This document shows, piece by piece, positions 1 to 9,009 of a stretch of 64,000 bases of DNA. The stretch spans positions 237,075 through 301,074 of the forward strand of contig JBBADV010000001.1 of the NCBI GenBank assembly GCA_041656295.1, written 5' to 3'. Below the pieces are notes generated by a model. It was not told where the DNA came from, did not search any database, and saw nothing but the letters and a program-made list of their open reading frames with translations. Within the stretch, counting starts at the first letter, position 1; each line of letters begins with the position of its first letter. Source of the stretch: Kiritimatiellales bacterium. Lineage in GTDB: Bacteria > Verrucomicrobiota > Kiritimatiellia > Kiritimatiellales > Tichowtungiaceae. Position numbers and translations under genes: made by a program.

Positions 1-166
1 CTGAAGAGAAGGCAACGAGACCTTCGACTGTTTCGACATCGTAATATTCTTTTTCAAACTCTTTCCACTCGTCTTCGGTGAGCAGTTTGTCCAGCCGCTG
101 ATTCAGCGTTTTACATTTTGCGCAACCCTGTTTACCGAAGACCTGAATTTTAAATGGTTTGGCCAT
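1..166 (-). CDS. Glutaredoxin/NrdH-like redoxin (3' end outside window)
   Basis: Only the first 55 residues lie in the window; the gene runs off the left edge. The reading frame starts at ATG 164-166, preceded on the minus strand by a GAGGAAA ribosome binding site. It shows a beta-strand followed by a GCAKC motif, which is a CxxC redox pair at Cys15 and Cys18, as in thioredoxin-fold glutaredoxin-like proteins. It lies 89 bp downstream of nrdD on the same strand. Small redoxins of this kind often accompany anaerobic ribonucleotide reductase genes and may serve as an electron donor or partner; that role is inferred here. The activase gene nrdG would be expected further left but is not visible. 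Confidence 0.75.
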   Translation of the reverse strand, partial: MAKPFKIQVFGKQGCAKCKTLNQRLDKLLTEDEWKEFEKEYYDVETVEGLVAFSS

Positions 167-255
167 TGCCGGATTTCCTCTATTTTTCACTGTGCAAGAA
201 CACAGAGATCACAAAATTTAATATTTTTGCGCTCTGCATTCTTTGCGGTTAGTCA

Positions 256-2979
256 TTAATCTTCAACCGAAACTAATTTCTGTCCGGCGCCGGCATCAGC
301 AGTTTCAACATTATACTGTCCGCGCCGGCGCGCTTTCAGTTCGCCGAACCGTTTGGATTTATTCCAGTTTTGAACTTTGCTGAAATAGCCGACTACGCGG
401 GTTTCACCAACGACATCTTCGGACTCGCACTGCGGACATTTTTCCAGCAGCCCGCGCATCTGGTGATGGCAGCTGTTACAGAAGGTGAATTCCGGCGAAA
501 TGGTAACCTGTGCCGACTGCGTACGGAAAAATGTTTCCGTGATCAGTTTATTGATCGCTTTTGCAGAGGGCTTTTCTTCGCCGATGAACGCGTGTGTTAT
601 CGCACCGGACTCGATCAGGCTGTGATATTTCCCCTGTTCGCGAATGCGTTCCACCAGACCGACCGGCGCATCAGCGGTGAGATGCACAGAGTTGGTGTAA
701 TAGCAGACATCGTCACTGTCTCCTTTCACAATGTCCTTCGCCTCTTCATGGAAGTAGACGAGGTCGCTCTTCGCCAGACGGCGCGCAGCGCTTTCCGCCG
801 GCGATTCTTCGAGTGTGAACTTCAGATTGTATTTCTTCGTCATCTTTTTCGTTTTCACATACATGTGCGCTACAATCTGCTGACCGAATTTTTGCGCTTC
901 CTCGCTCTCGTGCAGCTCCTGTCCGATCAGGAATTTCACTGCGTCATTCACGCCGATCAGACCAACAATGTACGTTGAGGTTTCGAGATTCACATACGGT
1001 TTCCCGTCGCATGAATTTTTTCCGATCTGCCACAGCGGGTGTCCGCTGCCGCTCATCATTTCGGTAATCTTGGCTTTCTTCTGCAGATGTGCCTGTGCGA
1101 CAAGTTCGAGCATTTTGTCGAGCTCTTCGTAAAAGTTTGCGAGAATATCGCCGCCGCGGCGCGATGCGCGGTAGGATGCCTGCGGGATATTAATCGTTAC
1201 ATTCTGGAATCCGCAGAAGCGCATGGTTTCCGGATGACGCAGCATGCGGTTATCATTAATCGTTGTGCGCAGACGGCAGCAGGCGGAGAGTGTGACTTCG
1301 TCGCGATCGAAGATGAAATAGGTCGAACCGTTTTTCGCCGCGAGTTCACACGCTGCTTCAAAAATATTGTATTGTTCCGGATCGGTGAAGGTTTCTTCAC
1401 TGACGTGGAAGTCGCATTTCGGGAATTCAAAAATGCGACCGTTGCTGTCACCGTCGCCCCAGACCTCGAGCAGTGCACGGCAGAACTCCTGCGCTTCTGT
1501 GGTGTAATCACCGTACGTCAAAACCTTTTCACCGGCAGCGGTCACCGCTTTTTCGACCTTGCCATCCGCTTCAAGGCCGTCTTTACCGATAATTTCGCGC
1601 AGTACGAGACGGCGCGAACCGTCGGCTTCCATTGCATAGAGATCCATTAACTGATATCCGCTGGTGTCGCGTTCTTCGCGCAGCACCTCCTCAAGCATGG
1701 TTTTCGTGCCATCTTTGCGGCGCAGCATATATTTCCCGCCGGGACCGATCGCCGGCACAGTTTTCATGTAATTCGGAACGCCGGAATGTATGTTAAAGTC
1801 AAGAAACAGCGTCTGCCCGCCGCGGCTGAATGCATTCTGGGAGCCGTTGAAGATCAGCTCCTGCGCAATCTGTTTCAGCTCTTTAGCGGTCATACCTTCG
1901 AGCAGCGGCGCATACAGGATATTGATGTACGCGATGCCGAGCGCGCCGGCGTAGTTTGCCTGCATCGACGCAAGGAAGGTGTTGAGGTGTCCTGTCAGCA
2001 CGGACGCCGTTTTTGCCGGTTTTGATTCTGTATTCAGATTGATCAGACCTTTCAGCCCGTACTTTTTCACATACTCAATCGAATGGCTGGAGCAGTACAC
2101 GCGGTGCGGATAACCGAGGTCGTGCAGGTGCACTGCGCCGGTGTTGTGTGCGCGTTTAATATCGGCATCAAAAATTGTATCCAGTGCCCACTGCTTCAGC
2201 ACCAGTTCGGCGATACCGAGATTCACCGCTTCCGGATTATTGTTCACAATGTTGCTGTTTTCCGTCGACTTCGTGAACATCAGTTTTTCCACGTAATCGC
2301 GCGGCACGCCGTAGAGCGACAGGTCGCGCAATTGTTCCTGATAGCCGCGTTCGGTGAGTTCGTTATTCACCATTTCACGGATCAACGTGGTGTTAACCGT
2401 ATTAATTTTGCCGGCAATGATGCGGTTTTCAACCGATTTCGCAATACTGATGGCTGTATCGACAGCGAGGTCGGTTTTGTCAAGAATCTGTTTTGTGATG
2501 CGTTTGCGATCCCACGGCAGTGTCACTTCGGCGGAGTGCGATTCGACGAGCAGCAGGCTGGCATCTGTCACGTCCACTTTGCCTCTTTTTGCACTGCCGT
2601 CGCGCACACGGATACTGTTACGCGCCAGTTCGCGCTGTTTGCGATAGCGTTTATATGCCGCGACCACCAGCGTTTCGCCGCTTTCGGCCAGCAGAATTTC
2701 GACCAGGTCCTGCACGTCTTCAATTTTCGGAATCCGCTTTCCATCGTTTTCCGGGCGGACATAAAATTCGGATTGCGGGTTATTGAGCTGCTCGATCACT
2801 TCGGCGGCAATTTTCGGAGCGAGGCCTTCGTTACGCGGCAGATTCTGCTTGCGCGACACCTCATTCACCGCGCCGTGAATGGCCATTTCTATTTTTTTTG
2901 CGCTGAAAGGAACCACCAGACCGGAACGTTTCCGGAATCCGTCAAAAGGTGCATCTTTTCTTATAAATACGTCTGTCAT
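256..2979 (-). CDS. nrdD: Anaerobic ribonucleoside-triphosphate reductase (class III)
   Basis: The 907-residue product reduces ribonucleoside triphosphates to deoxynucleotides by a glycyl-radical mechanism that works only without oxygen. Two N-terminal ATP-cone-like regions (about residues 20-115 and 150-235, with PFSAKKIEMAI and PWDRKRITKQI) suggest allosteric control by ATP/dATP; a second cone is less usual. The C-terminus carries the zinc cysteines C834, C837, C848 and C851, followed by the RVVGY glycyl-radical site with the radical glycine at 864. The length is above the roughly 700 residues of E. coli NrdD because of the N-terminal cones. A redoxin gene follows on the same strand. A NrdR-like palindrome lies about 110 bp upstream. 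Confidence 0.95.
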   Translation of the reverse strand: MTDVFIRKDAPFDGFRKRSGLVVPFSAKKIEMAIHGAVNEVSRKQNLPRNEGLAPKIAAEVIEQLNNPQSEFYVRPENDGKRIPKIEDVQDLVEILLAESGETLVVAAYKRYRKQRELARNSIRVRDGSAKRGKVDVTDASLLLVESHSAEVTLPWDRKRITKQILDKTDLAVDTAISIAKSVENRIIAGKINTVNTTLIREMVNNELTERGYQEQLRDLSLYGVPRDYVEKLMFTKSTENSNIVNNNPEAVNLGIAELVLKQWALDTIFDADIKRAHNTGAVHLHDLGYPHRVYCSSHSIEYVKKYGLKGLINLNTESKPAKTASVLTGHLNTFLASMQANYAGALGIAYINILYAPLLEGMTAKELKQIAQELIFNGSQNAFSRGGQTLFLDFNIHSGVPNYMKTVPAIGPGGKYMLRRKDGTKTMLEEVLREERDTSGYQLMDLYAMEADGSRRLVLREIIGKDGLEADGKVEKAVTAAGEKVLTYGDYTTEAQEFCRALLEVWGDGDSNGRIFEFPKCDFHVSEETFTDPEQYNIFEAACELAAKNGSTYFIFDRDEVTLSACCRLRTTINDNRMLRHPETMRFCGFQNVTINIPQASYRASRRGGDILANFYEELDKMLELVAQAHLQKKAKITEMMSGSGHPLWQIGKNSCDGKPYVNLETSTYIVGLIGVNDAVKFLIGQELHESEEAQKFGQQIVAHMYVKTKKMTKKYNLKFTLEESPAESAARRLAKSDLVYFHEEAKDIVKGDSDDVCYYTNSVHLTADAPVGLVERIREQGKYHSLIESGAITHAFIGEEKPSAKAINKLITETFFRTQSAQVTISPEFTFCNSCHHQMRGLLEKCPQCESEDVVGETRVVGYFSKVQNWNKSKRFGELKARRRGQYNVETADAGAGQKLVSVED

Positions 2980-3079
2980 AACATCTTCTCCGTGTTGATA
3001 ACCTGTTAATAACTCCGGTTGCCGGTGTTTTAATTATTGTTTGTTTACGAGAACCGACGCTATCTAAATGAAGTATGCA

Positions 3080-3110
3080 TGTCAACCGCCAACCACAATA
3101 TATTGTGGTT
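3080..3110 (-). promoter_or_regulatory. NrdR-like box and -35 element upstream of nrdD
   Basis: Positions 3091-3110 form a perfect 20-bp palindrome with the core CCACAATATATTGTGG, close to the NrdR box consensus ACACNATATNTTGTGT. Read toward nrdD, a TTGACA hexamer follows immediately (3080-3085 on the plus strand), giving an upstream operator next to a -35 element; the -10 match is weak. NrdR represses ribonucleotide reductase genes and its boxes usually occur in pairs. I see only one clear copy here. dprA is divergent and starts 112 bp on the other side, so the same palindrome could also touch its promoter. Confidence 0.6.
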
Positions 3111-3222
3111 TTCATAACATGATGAAAATCAGGCTCTTCTGCAGAAAAAGAACAAATTCCGCCAGATTTTTTTTATAAATTCATCTTTAAAAGAACACAA
3201 ACTTCCGTTAAATATTTTTGTC

Positions 3223-4341
3223 ATGACAGAGCGGGAAGCATTTATTGCATTGAATATGATTGAAGGAATCGGGCCGGTGAAAGTGCAGGCATTGATTGAT
3301 GCGCTGGGATCGCCGGAGGCTGTGTTTGATCCGGCAGTGAATGATTTCCGTGAAGTTCAGGGAATCGGCGAAAAACTGTCGGAATCGATTTTAGCACAGC
3401 GCTGTGAAGTTGATTTTACCGGTGAACTGGAACACGCGAAGTCACTCGGAGTTAAAATTATTACACCGGCAGATGCGGACTATCCGCCGGCGTTGAAGTC
3501 CATTTATGATCCGCCGCTGGCATTGTATGTTTCCGGCAGTCTTCTGCCGCGCGATAAACACGCACTTGGTATTGTCGGTTCCCGGAAATGCACATATTAC
3601 GGACAGAGTACTGCCGACCGGCTGGCGTATCAGCTCGCGCAAACCGGATTTACCGTGGTGAGCGGACTCGCACGCGGCATTGATGAAGCGGCGCACGAGG
3701 GAGCGCTGAAAGGACAGGGGCGGACGGTCGCTGTGCTCGGGTCGGCGCTCGATGCATTGTATCCGCCGGAAAATACGGAGCTGGCGGAACGGATTGCAAA
3801 ATCCGGCGCAGTGGTGAGCGAATATCCCTTCGGCCGGCAGGCCGACCGGCAGACATTTCCGTACCGAAACCGGATTATCAGCGGGCTGTCGATGGGTGTG
3901 ATTGTGGTGGAGTCCGGCGCAAAAAGCGGATCACTGCACACTGTCGATGCGGCAATGGAACAGGGACGGAGTGTGTTTGCAGTACCGGGCAGAATCGACT
4001 CTCCGGCATCGAAGGGAACGAACCGGCTGATAAAAAACGGGGCGAAATTAGTCGACAACGTCGCCGATATATTGGAAGAGTTCGAGCTTTTATTGCCTCC
4101 GGACAAGCTGGTAGCTCCGGCGCCGGAAGGTTCGGCTCGCCCGGAAGTGCCGCTTTCGGACGCCGAACAGGTGCTGGTAAAAGCGCTCTGGGCGGAGGCT
4201 CTGGATGTGGACAGTCTGGCGCGCGCGGCCGGACTGCCGAGTGCGAAAGTAAGTGCGCTGCTCATCGGACTCGAAATGAAGCGCGTAATTAAAATACTGC
4301 CGGGCCGGATTGTGGAACTGGCAGAAGACTTGAAAGGTTGA
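3223..4341 (+). CDS. dprA: DNA processing protein DprA/Smf
   Basis: The 372-residue protein belongs to the DprA family, which loads RecA onto incoming single-stranded DNA in natural transformation. An N-terminal helix-hairpin-helix-like region (residues 1-65) precedes the Rossmann-type core, which begins near the GSRKCTYYG motif (Ser120) and contains SGLARGIDEAAH and the GSALDALYPPEN segment. The last 60 residues resemble the winged-helix DML1-like tail. Length is normal for the family. The start is the first ATG of the frame; no strong Shine-Dalgarno is visible. The gene is divergent from nrdD. topA follows 150 bp later on the same strand, a common pairing in bacteria. Confidence 0.93.
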   Translation: MTEREAFIALNMIEGIGPVKVQALIDALGSPEAVFDPAVNDFREVQGIGEKLSESILAQRCEVDFTGELEHAKSLGVKIITPADADYPPALKSIYDPPLALYVSGSLLPRDKHALGIVGSRKCTYYGQSTADRLAYQLAQTGFTVVSGLARGIDEAAHEGALKGQGRTVAVLGSALDALYPPENTELAERIAKSGAVVSEYPFGRQADRQTFPYRNRIISGLSMGVIVVESGAKSGSLHTVDAAMEQGRSVFAVPGRIDSPASKGTNRLIKNGAKLVDNVADILEEFELLLPPDKLVAPAPEGSARPEVPLSDAEQVLVKALWAEALDVDSLARAAGLPSAKVSALLIGLEMKRVIKILPGRIVELAEDLKG

Positions 4342-4481
4342 ACCGCGGATAACGCAGATGGAAACGGATATTTTTAAAAGTGAAAAGACAGTAGAACAAC
4401 CGTCCCGGTGGTATGAAGCAAGCAGGACGTTTACTCTACGTTTTTATTCGCGAAAATTCGCGTTCATTCGCGATTAAAAAA
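4342..4481. repeat. Intergenic dispersed-repeat phrases between dprA and topA
   Basis: The gap starts directly at the dprA stop with an ACCGCGGATAACGCAGATG phrase that ends in AAACGGATATTT. At 4444-4475 it carries a run of ATTCGCG words (ATTCGCGAAAATTCGCG and so on). Both phrases recur elsewhere in the window, for example at 45953-46025, 57302-57457 and 63011-63197. No gene is visible here. Confidence 0.7.
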
Positions 4482-4491
4482 GATTTAAGAA

Positions 4492-6975
4492 ATGAGTAAA
4501 ACATTAGTGATTGTGGAATCGCCGGCAAAAGCAAGGACGATTAATAAATATCTGGGCAGTGATTACGTTGTGAAAGCATCGATGGGTCATGTGCGCGATC
4601 TGCCGCCGAAAAAGCTCGGAGTGGATGTCGATAAGAATTTTGAACCGGAATATGTGAACACCGCATCGCGGACAAAAACAATTTCCGAACTGAGAACCGC
4701 CGCAAAAAACAGCACTGCCGTTATTCTGGCTCCCGATCCTGACCGGGAAGGGGAGGCGATTGCGTGGCATCTGTTTGAACTGCTGAAAGATGTTGTACCG
4801 CCGGAAAAATTCAGCCGCGTGACCTATAATGAAATTACAAAAAAAGCAATTCAGGAGGCGTTTGCGCATCCGGTGGAAATTGATATGAAGCGTGTGAACT
4901 CGCAACAGGCGCGCCGCATTCTCGACCGGCTGGTCGGTTTTAAAGTGAGTCCGCTGCTGTGGAAACAGATTAAAGGCGGCGTGAGCGCCGGTCGCGTACA
5001 ATCCGTTGCGCTGCGTCTGGTGTGTGAACGCGAAGGCGAAATTCAGAATTTTAAGCCGGAAGAGTTCTGGCTGCTCGGTGCGAATGTGAAAAAGCAGACG
5101 CCGCCGGTCGATCCGTTTTTTATTAAGCTGGCACAGGTGAACGGCGAAAAAGCCGAAATAAAAACCGCTGGTCAGGCGGAGCGGATTCGCGCCGAACTGG
5201 AAAAAAGCTCGCTGCGTGTGGCGCGTATTATTCAAAAAGAGATTCAGCGCAAAGCGCGTGCGCCGTTTATCACAAGCACGCTGCAGCAGTCGGCGTCGAG
5301 CGTATGCGGTTTTTCGCCGGCGCGCACAATGAGTATCGCACAGGCGCTTTACGAAAACGGATTGATTACCTACATGCGGACCGACTCGTTTAACATTGCG
5401 CAGAGCGCGCAGGCGGCGTGCCGCGATTTTGTGGCAGCGGAATACGGCGCGGAATATCTGCCGGCGAAACCGAATTTTTATAAGAGCCGCGCCGGCGCAC
5501 AGGAAGCGCATGAAGCGGTTCGCCCGACGGACGTGCTGCAAACGCCGGCGGCGGTTCAGGGCCTCAAGCCGGAGGAGGCGAAACTGTATAAACTGATTTG
5601 GGAACGCTTTGTGGCGAGCCAGATGGTACCGGCAAAAATCGCGCGCCGGACAGCAGAGATTGAAACAGACGGCGCGCATGTTTATCTGTTCCGCGCAACA
5701 GCTTCTGAAATTTCTTTTCCGGGTTATATGCGCGCCAGCGGCATTGAAAAACCGGCAGACAAAAAGAATGAAGATGACGAAGAGGAAAACGACGAAGTAA
5801 AACTGCCGCCGCTTTCCGAAGGCGAAAAACTCGACTGCGTTGAGTGGACCGGTGAACAGAAATTTACGAAGCCGCCGGCGCGTTACAGCGAACCGGCGCT
5901 CATCCGCACGCTGGAAGAAAACGGCGTCGGACGTCCAAGCACCTATGCGCAGACATTGGCGGTGCTCGAAAAACGTGAATATGTAACCAAAGAAAAACGT
6001 TCGCTGGTTCCGACGGAGGCCGGGATGCGTGTGAATGACTTCCTCGTCAGCGCGCTCGATGACCTGTTTAATGTAAAATTCACTGCCGAAATGGAAGAGA
6101 GACTCGATAAAATTGAAGAGGGATCGGTCGAGTGGACAAACATGATGGCGTCGTTCTATAAACAGTTTTTAAAATGGCTCGACAACGCACGCGATATGGC
6201 AGAGCCGGAAGAAACGGTCGAATTACTGAACGTTTTTGAACAGGTGAAAACATGGACTGAACCGGTAAAGCGCGGCCGGCGGACATACGACGATCGCGAA
6301 ATCATTGCTTCAGTGAAGAAAAAATTTGAAGAAGAAGGTCAGATTACAGCGCGCCAGCAGCAGATGCTGATGCGCCTCGCGAGCAAATATATCGATCAGC
6401 TTGACGCTGGTGCGGTGGAAAAACTTAAAATCGAAAAGGAAGAAGGCCCGCGTGCTGAAACTGTCAGCAAGATTGAATTGCTCGCACCGGTGAAATTTGA
6501 GGCACCGCGCAAGGTCGGCTCGCGGGTTTATGATGACGGTAAGTTTTTTGACTCATTGCATCAGCAGGTTAAAAACGGCCGGCGGCTGAGTGAGCGGCAG
6601 ATTACAGCACTTGACGCGCTGCTGCTGAAATATGCCGATCAAATTGAAGGATTCGCCAATGTTGCTGAAACATTTAACATTGCTAAGCCGGAAGCACCGG
6701 CGTCTGATACCATCAAACAAATGCTCGGTTTGCTGACGCATGTCAAAGAGTGGAATCCTCCGGTAAAACGCGGTAATTCTGAGTTTAACGATAAAACATT
6801 CTACGAATCACTCGCCGGTCAGTTCGAAACCAAAGGGACACTTTCAGATAAACAGGTAGCGGCACTCAAACGCATTATTGCACGCTATCCGGAACAGATT
6901 CCTGATTCCGCCGCCGCTTTCGAAAGATACGGCATTACTCTTCCGCGTAATAAAAAAGCAAGGGAAGCTGAATAG
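4492..6975 (+). CDS. topA: DNA topoisomerase I with a repeat-type C-terminus
   Basis: This type IA topoisomerase relaxes negatively supercoiled DNA. The TOPRIM domain is at the N-terminus (VIVESPAKA, and DPDREGEAIAWH near residues 81-92). The active-site tyrosine is Tyr294 in GLITYMRTDS. The catalytic core runs to about residue 570. The usual C-terminal zinc ribbons are absent: no CxxC pairs are present. In their place are three related units of about 83 residues starting near Val585, Val667 and Val751. Each has a VK-x-(W/F)-x-x-P-x-K-x-G opening, a (Y/F)-(D/N)-D turn and an ending like L-S-x-x-Q-x-x-A-L with Y-x-x-Q-I. An acidic linker (DDEEENDE, about residues 425-432) interrupts the core. 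Confidence 0.95.
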   Translation: MSKTLVIVESPAKARTINKYLGSDYVVKASMGHVRDLPPKKLGVDVDKNFEPEYVNTASRTKTISELRTAAKNSTAVILAPDPDREGEAIAWHLFELLKDVVPPEKFSRVTYNEITKKAIQEAFAHPVEIDMKRVNSQQARRILDRLVGFKVSPLLWKQIKGGVSAGRVQSVALRLVCEREGEIQNFKPEEFWLLGANVKKQTPPVDPFFIKLAQVNGEKAEIKTAGQAERIRAELEKSSLRVARIIQKEIQRKARAPFITSTLQQSASSVCGFSPARTMSIAQALYENGLITYMRTDSFNIAQSAQAACRDFVAAEYGAEYLPAKPNFYKSRAGAQEAHEAVRPTDVLQTPAAVQGLKPEEAKLYKLIWERFVASQMVPAKIARRTAEIETDGAHVYLFRATASEISFPGYMRASGIEKPADKKNEDDEEENDEVKLPPLSEGEKLDCVEWTGEQKFTKPPARYSEPALIRTLEENGVGRPSTYAQTLAVLEKREYVTKEKRSLVPTEAGMRVNDFLVSALDDLFNVKFTAEMEERLDKIEEGSVEWTNMMASFYKQFLKWLDNARDMAEPEETVELLNVFEQVKTWTEPVKRGRRTYDDREIIASVKKKFEEEGQITARQQQMLMRLASKYIDQLDAGAVEKLKIEKEEGPRAETVSKIELLAPVKFEAPRKVGSRVYDDGKFFDSLHQQVKNGRRLSERQITALDALLLKYADQIEGFANVAETFNIAKPEAPASDTIKQMLGLLTHVKEWNPPVKRGNSEFNDKTFYESLAGQFETKGTLSDKQVAALKRIIARYPEQIPDSAAAFERYGITLPRNKKAREAE

Positions 6976-7228
6976 TCTTCTAGCTGCGGGTGAACATGAA
7001 TGGTCGCGAACCCGGTTCAGGATAATCTGTTGTACCGGTTGCCAGAAAAATCACGATGAGCAAAATAATTTTTTGGATGATCTCTGGTTGGCAACAGGAT
7101 GAAATATCAAATGTTGCCGTCAATTTATTCGCGTTTGTTTATATTCCCTGCCGTTTCGCTGCCGGCGATTCAAGCAGGCTCTTCTTCGAATCGCAGTTGA
7201 TTTAAAGGGTTTTCTGCTGTTGGCGCGG

Positions 7229-7257
7229 TTGACACAGTGAAATCGTGAATGTAAAGT
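7229..7257 (+). promoter_or_regulatory. Candidate sigma70-type promoter of thrS
   Basis: A consensus TTGACA (7229-7234) is followed after exactly 17 bp by TAAAGT (7252-7257, 4 of 6 matches to TATAAT). Transcription would then start near 7264, only about 7 nt before the thrS ATG at 7271. The mRNA would be nearly leaderless, which fits the absence of a Shine-Dalgarno sequence there. The rest of the 6976-7270 gap shows no gene. Confidence 0.45.
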
Positions 7258-7270
7258 TCGCGCCTTATTT

Positions 7271-8992
7271 ATGAATAACGATAACCAGCTTGAAATGCTT
7301 CGGCACAGCACGGCGCACGTGATGGCCGCCGCGGTCTGCCGTTTATATGATGATGTGAAGCTCGATATCGGGCCGGCAACTGATGATGGATTTTATTATG
7401 ATTTTGACCTGTCCCATCGTTTGACGCCGGAGGATTTTCCGGCGATCGAAGACGAAATGATGCGGATTGTAGAAGCAAATCTGCCGTTCGAACGCCTGGA
7501 AGTTTCACGCACAGAGGCGGTGAGCATGCTTGCCGGTCAGCCGTATAAATTAGAACGCCTTGCCGATATTCCGGACGGCGAAGCCATCACCTTTTACCGC
7601 TGTGGCGATTTTTATGATTTGTGCCGCGGCCCGCACCTGGAAAGCACCGGGCAGGTTCGCACATTCAAACTGCTGTCTGTCGCCGGATCATATTATCGCG
7701 GCAAAGAGACCAATCCGATGCTGCAGCGCATTAACGGCACGGCGTTCACGAACGAAAAGCAGTTGTCTCTTTATTTGAAGCAGCTGGAAGAGGCGAAAAA
7801 ACGTGATCACCGGAAACTCGGGCGTGAGCTTGGTCTGTTCAGCGTGCACGAAGAGGTCGGTCCCGGTTTAATTCACTGGCATCCCAAAGGCGCGCGCATC
7901 CGTTCGCTGATTGAAGAGTTCTGGCGCAGGGAGCATTTCCGCAACGGCTACGAAATTATTTATACGCCGCATGTCGGCAAAGCGAATCTGTGGGAAATGT
8001 CCGGGCATCTCGATTTTTATAAAGAGGGTATGTACGCGCCGATGGAGATCGATAAATCGGATTACTATGTAAAGCCGATGAACTGCCCGTTCCACATTAA
8101 CATTTACAAAGCGGATATTCATTCTTACCGCGATCTGCCGCTGCGCTGGGCGGAACTCGGTACAGTGTACCGTTACGAAAAGGCCGGCGTGCTGCACGGC
8201 CTGCTGCGCGTGCGCGGTTTTACGCAGGATGATGCGCACATTTTCTGTACGCCGGAACAGATTGAAGATGAAATCAAGGAAGTGCTGCGCTTCTCAACAT
8301 TCATCTGGAAAACGTTCGGCTTTAAAAATATTACGGCGTATCTCTCTACGCGGCCGGAAAAAGCCGTTGGTGAACCGGAGCGCTGGGCGCAGGCGACGGA
8401 GTCGCTGGAGTCGGCACTCAAAGCGCTGAACATTCCCTATGATACGGATGCCGGCGGCGGCGCATTCTATGGACCGAAAATTGATTTAAAAATTAAAGAC
8501 GCCATCGGGCGCGAATGGCAGATGAGTACGATCCAGTTCGACTTTAATCTGCCGGAGCGTTTTGACCTCAGTTATATTGGCGAAGACGGCGGGAAGCACC
8601 GTCCCTATATGGTGCACCGTGCGCTGTTCGGCAGCATCGAACGTTTTTTTGGAATTCTGGTTGAGCATTACAGCGGCGCGTTTCCGGTCTGGCTTGCACC
8701 GGAACAGGTGCGCGTTATTCCGCTGACCGAAGAGCAGCTTCCCGCCGCAGAAAAACTGGCAGATGAATTGCGCCGGTTGGATATTCGTGCTACAATTGAC
8801 CATAAGTCCGGCAAAATCGGCGCGAAAATCCGGACGGCGCAAATGGAAAAAGTTCCGTACATGCTGGTGCTCGGCGCTAAAGAAATTGAAAACGGAACCG
8901 TTGCGGTGCGTGACCGCAGCGGTGCACAAACAGTCGTGACACCGGCGGAGTTTATAGAAAAACTCGGCGCCGAAGTTATCAATAAAGCCTGA
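7271..8992 (+). CDS. thrS: Threonyl-tRNA synthetase lacking the TGS domain
   Basis: The 573-residue class II synthetase charges tRNA-Thr. The protein opens directly with the editing domain (LRHSTAHVMAAAVCRLY), so the N-terminal TGS domain of about 60 residues found in most bacterial ThrRS is missing. An in-frame stop at 7238-7240 rules out a longer start. The editing domain (to about residue 175, with DLCRGPH), the catalytic core with the zinc cysteine in MNCPFHI, class II motif 2 around LLRVRGFTQDDAHIFC, motif 3 near MVHRALFGSIERF and an anticodon-binding domain from about residue 475 are all present. infC follows after 17 bp, the conserved thrS-infC order. Confidence 0.95.
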   Translation: MNNDNQLEMLRHSTAHVMAAAVCRLYDDVKLDIGPATDDGFYYDFDLSHRLTPEDFPAIEDEMMRIVEANLPFERLEVSRTEAVSMLAGQPYKLERLADIPDGEAITFYRCGDFYDLCRGPHLESTGQVRTFKLLSVAGSYYRGKETNPMLQRINGTAFTNEKQLSLYLKQLEEAKKRDHRKLGRELGLFSVHEEVGPGLIHWHPKGARIRSLIEEFWRREHFRNGYEIIYTPHVGKANLWEMSGHLDFYKEGMYAPMEIDKSDYYVKPMNCPFHINIYKADIHSYRDLPLRWAELGTVYRYEKAGVLHGLLRVRGFTQDDAHIFCTPEQIEDEIKEVLRFSTFIWKTFGFKNITAYLSTRPEKAVGEPERWAQATESLESALKALNIPYDTDAGGGAFYGPKIDLKIKDAIGREWQMSTIQFDFNLPERFDLSYIGEDGGKHRPYMVHRALFGSIERFFGILVEHYSGAFPVWLAPEQVRVIPLTEEQLPAAEKLADELRRLDIRATIDHKSGKIGAKIRTAQMEKVPYMLVLGAKEIENGTVAVRDRSGAQTVVTPAEFIEKLGAEVINKA

Positions 8993-9009
8993 TTAACAGG
9001 GAGGACGTT

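Noticed and set aside
2083..3009. A 308-codon plus-strand frame opposite nrdD
   Set aside because: It lies antisense to a well-conserved gene, has no recognisable domain and a composition rich in His/Phe/Arg typical of shadow frames.
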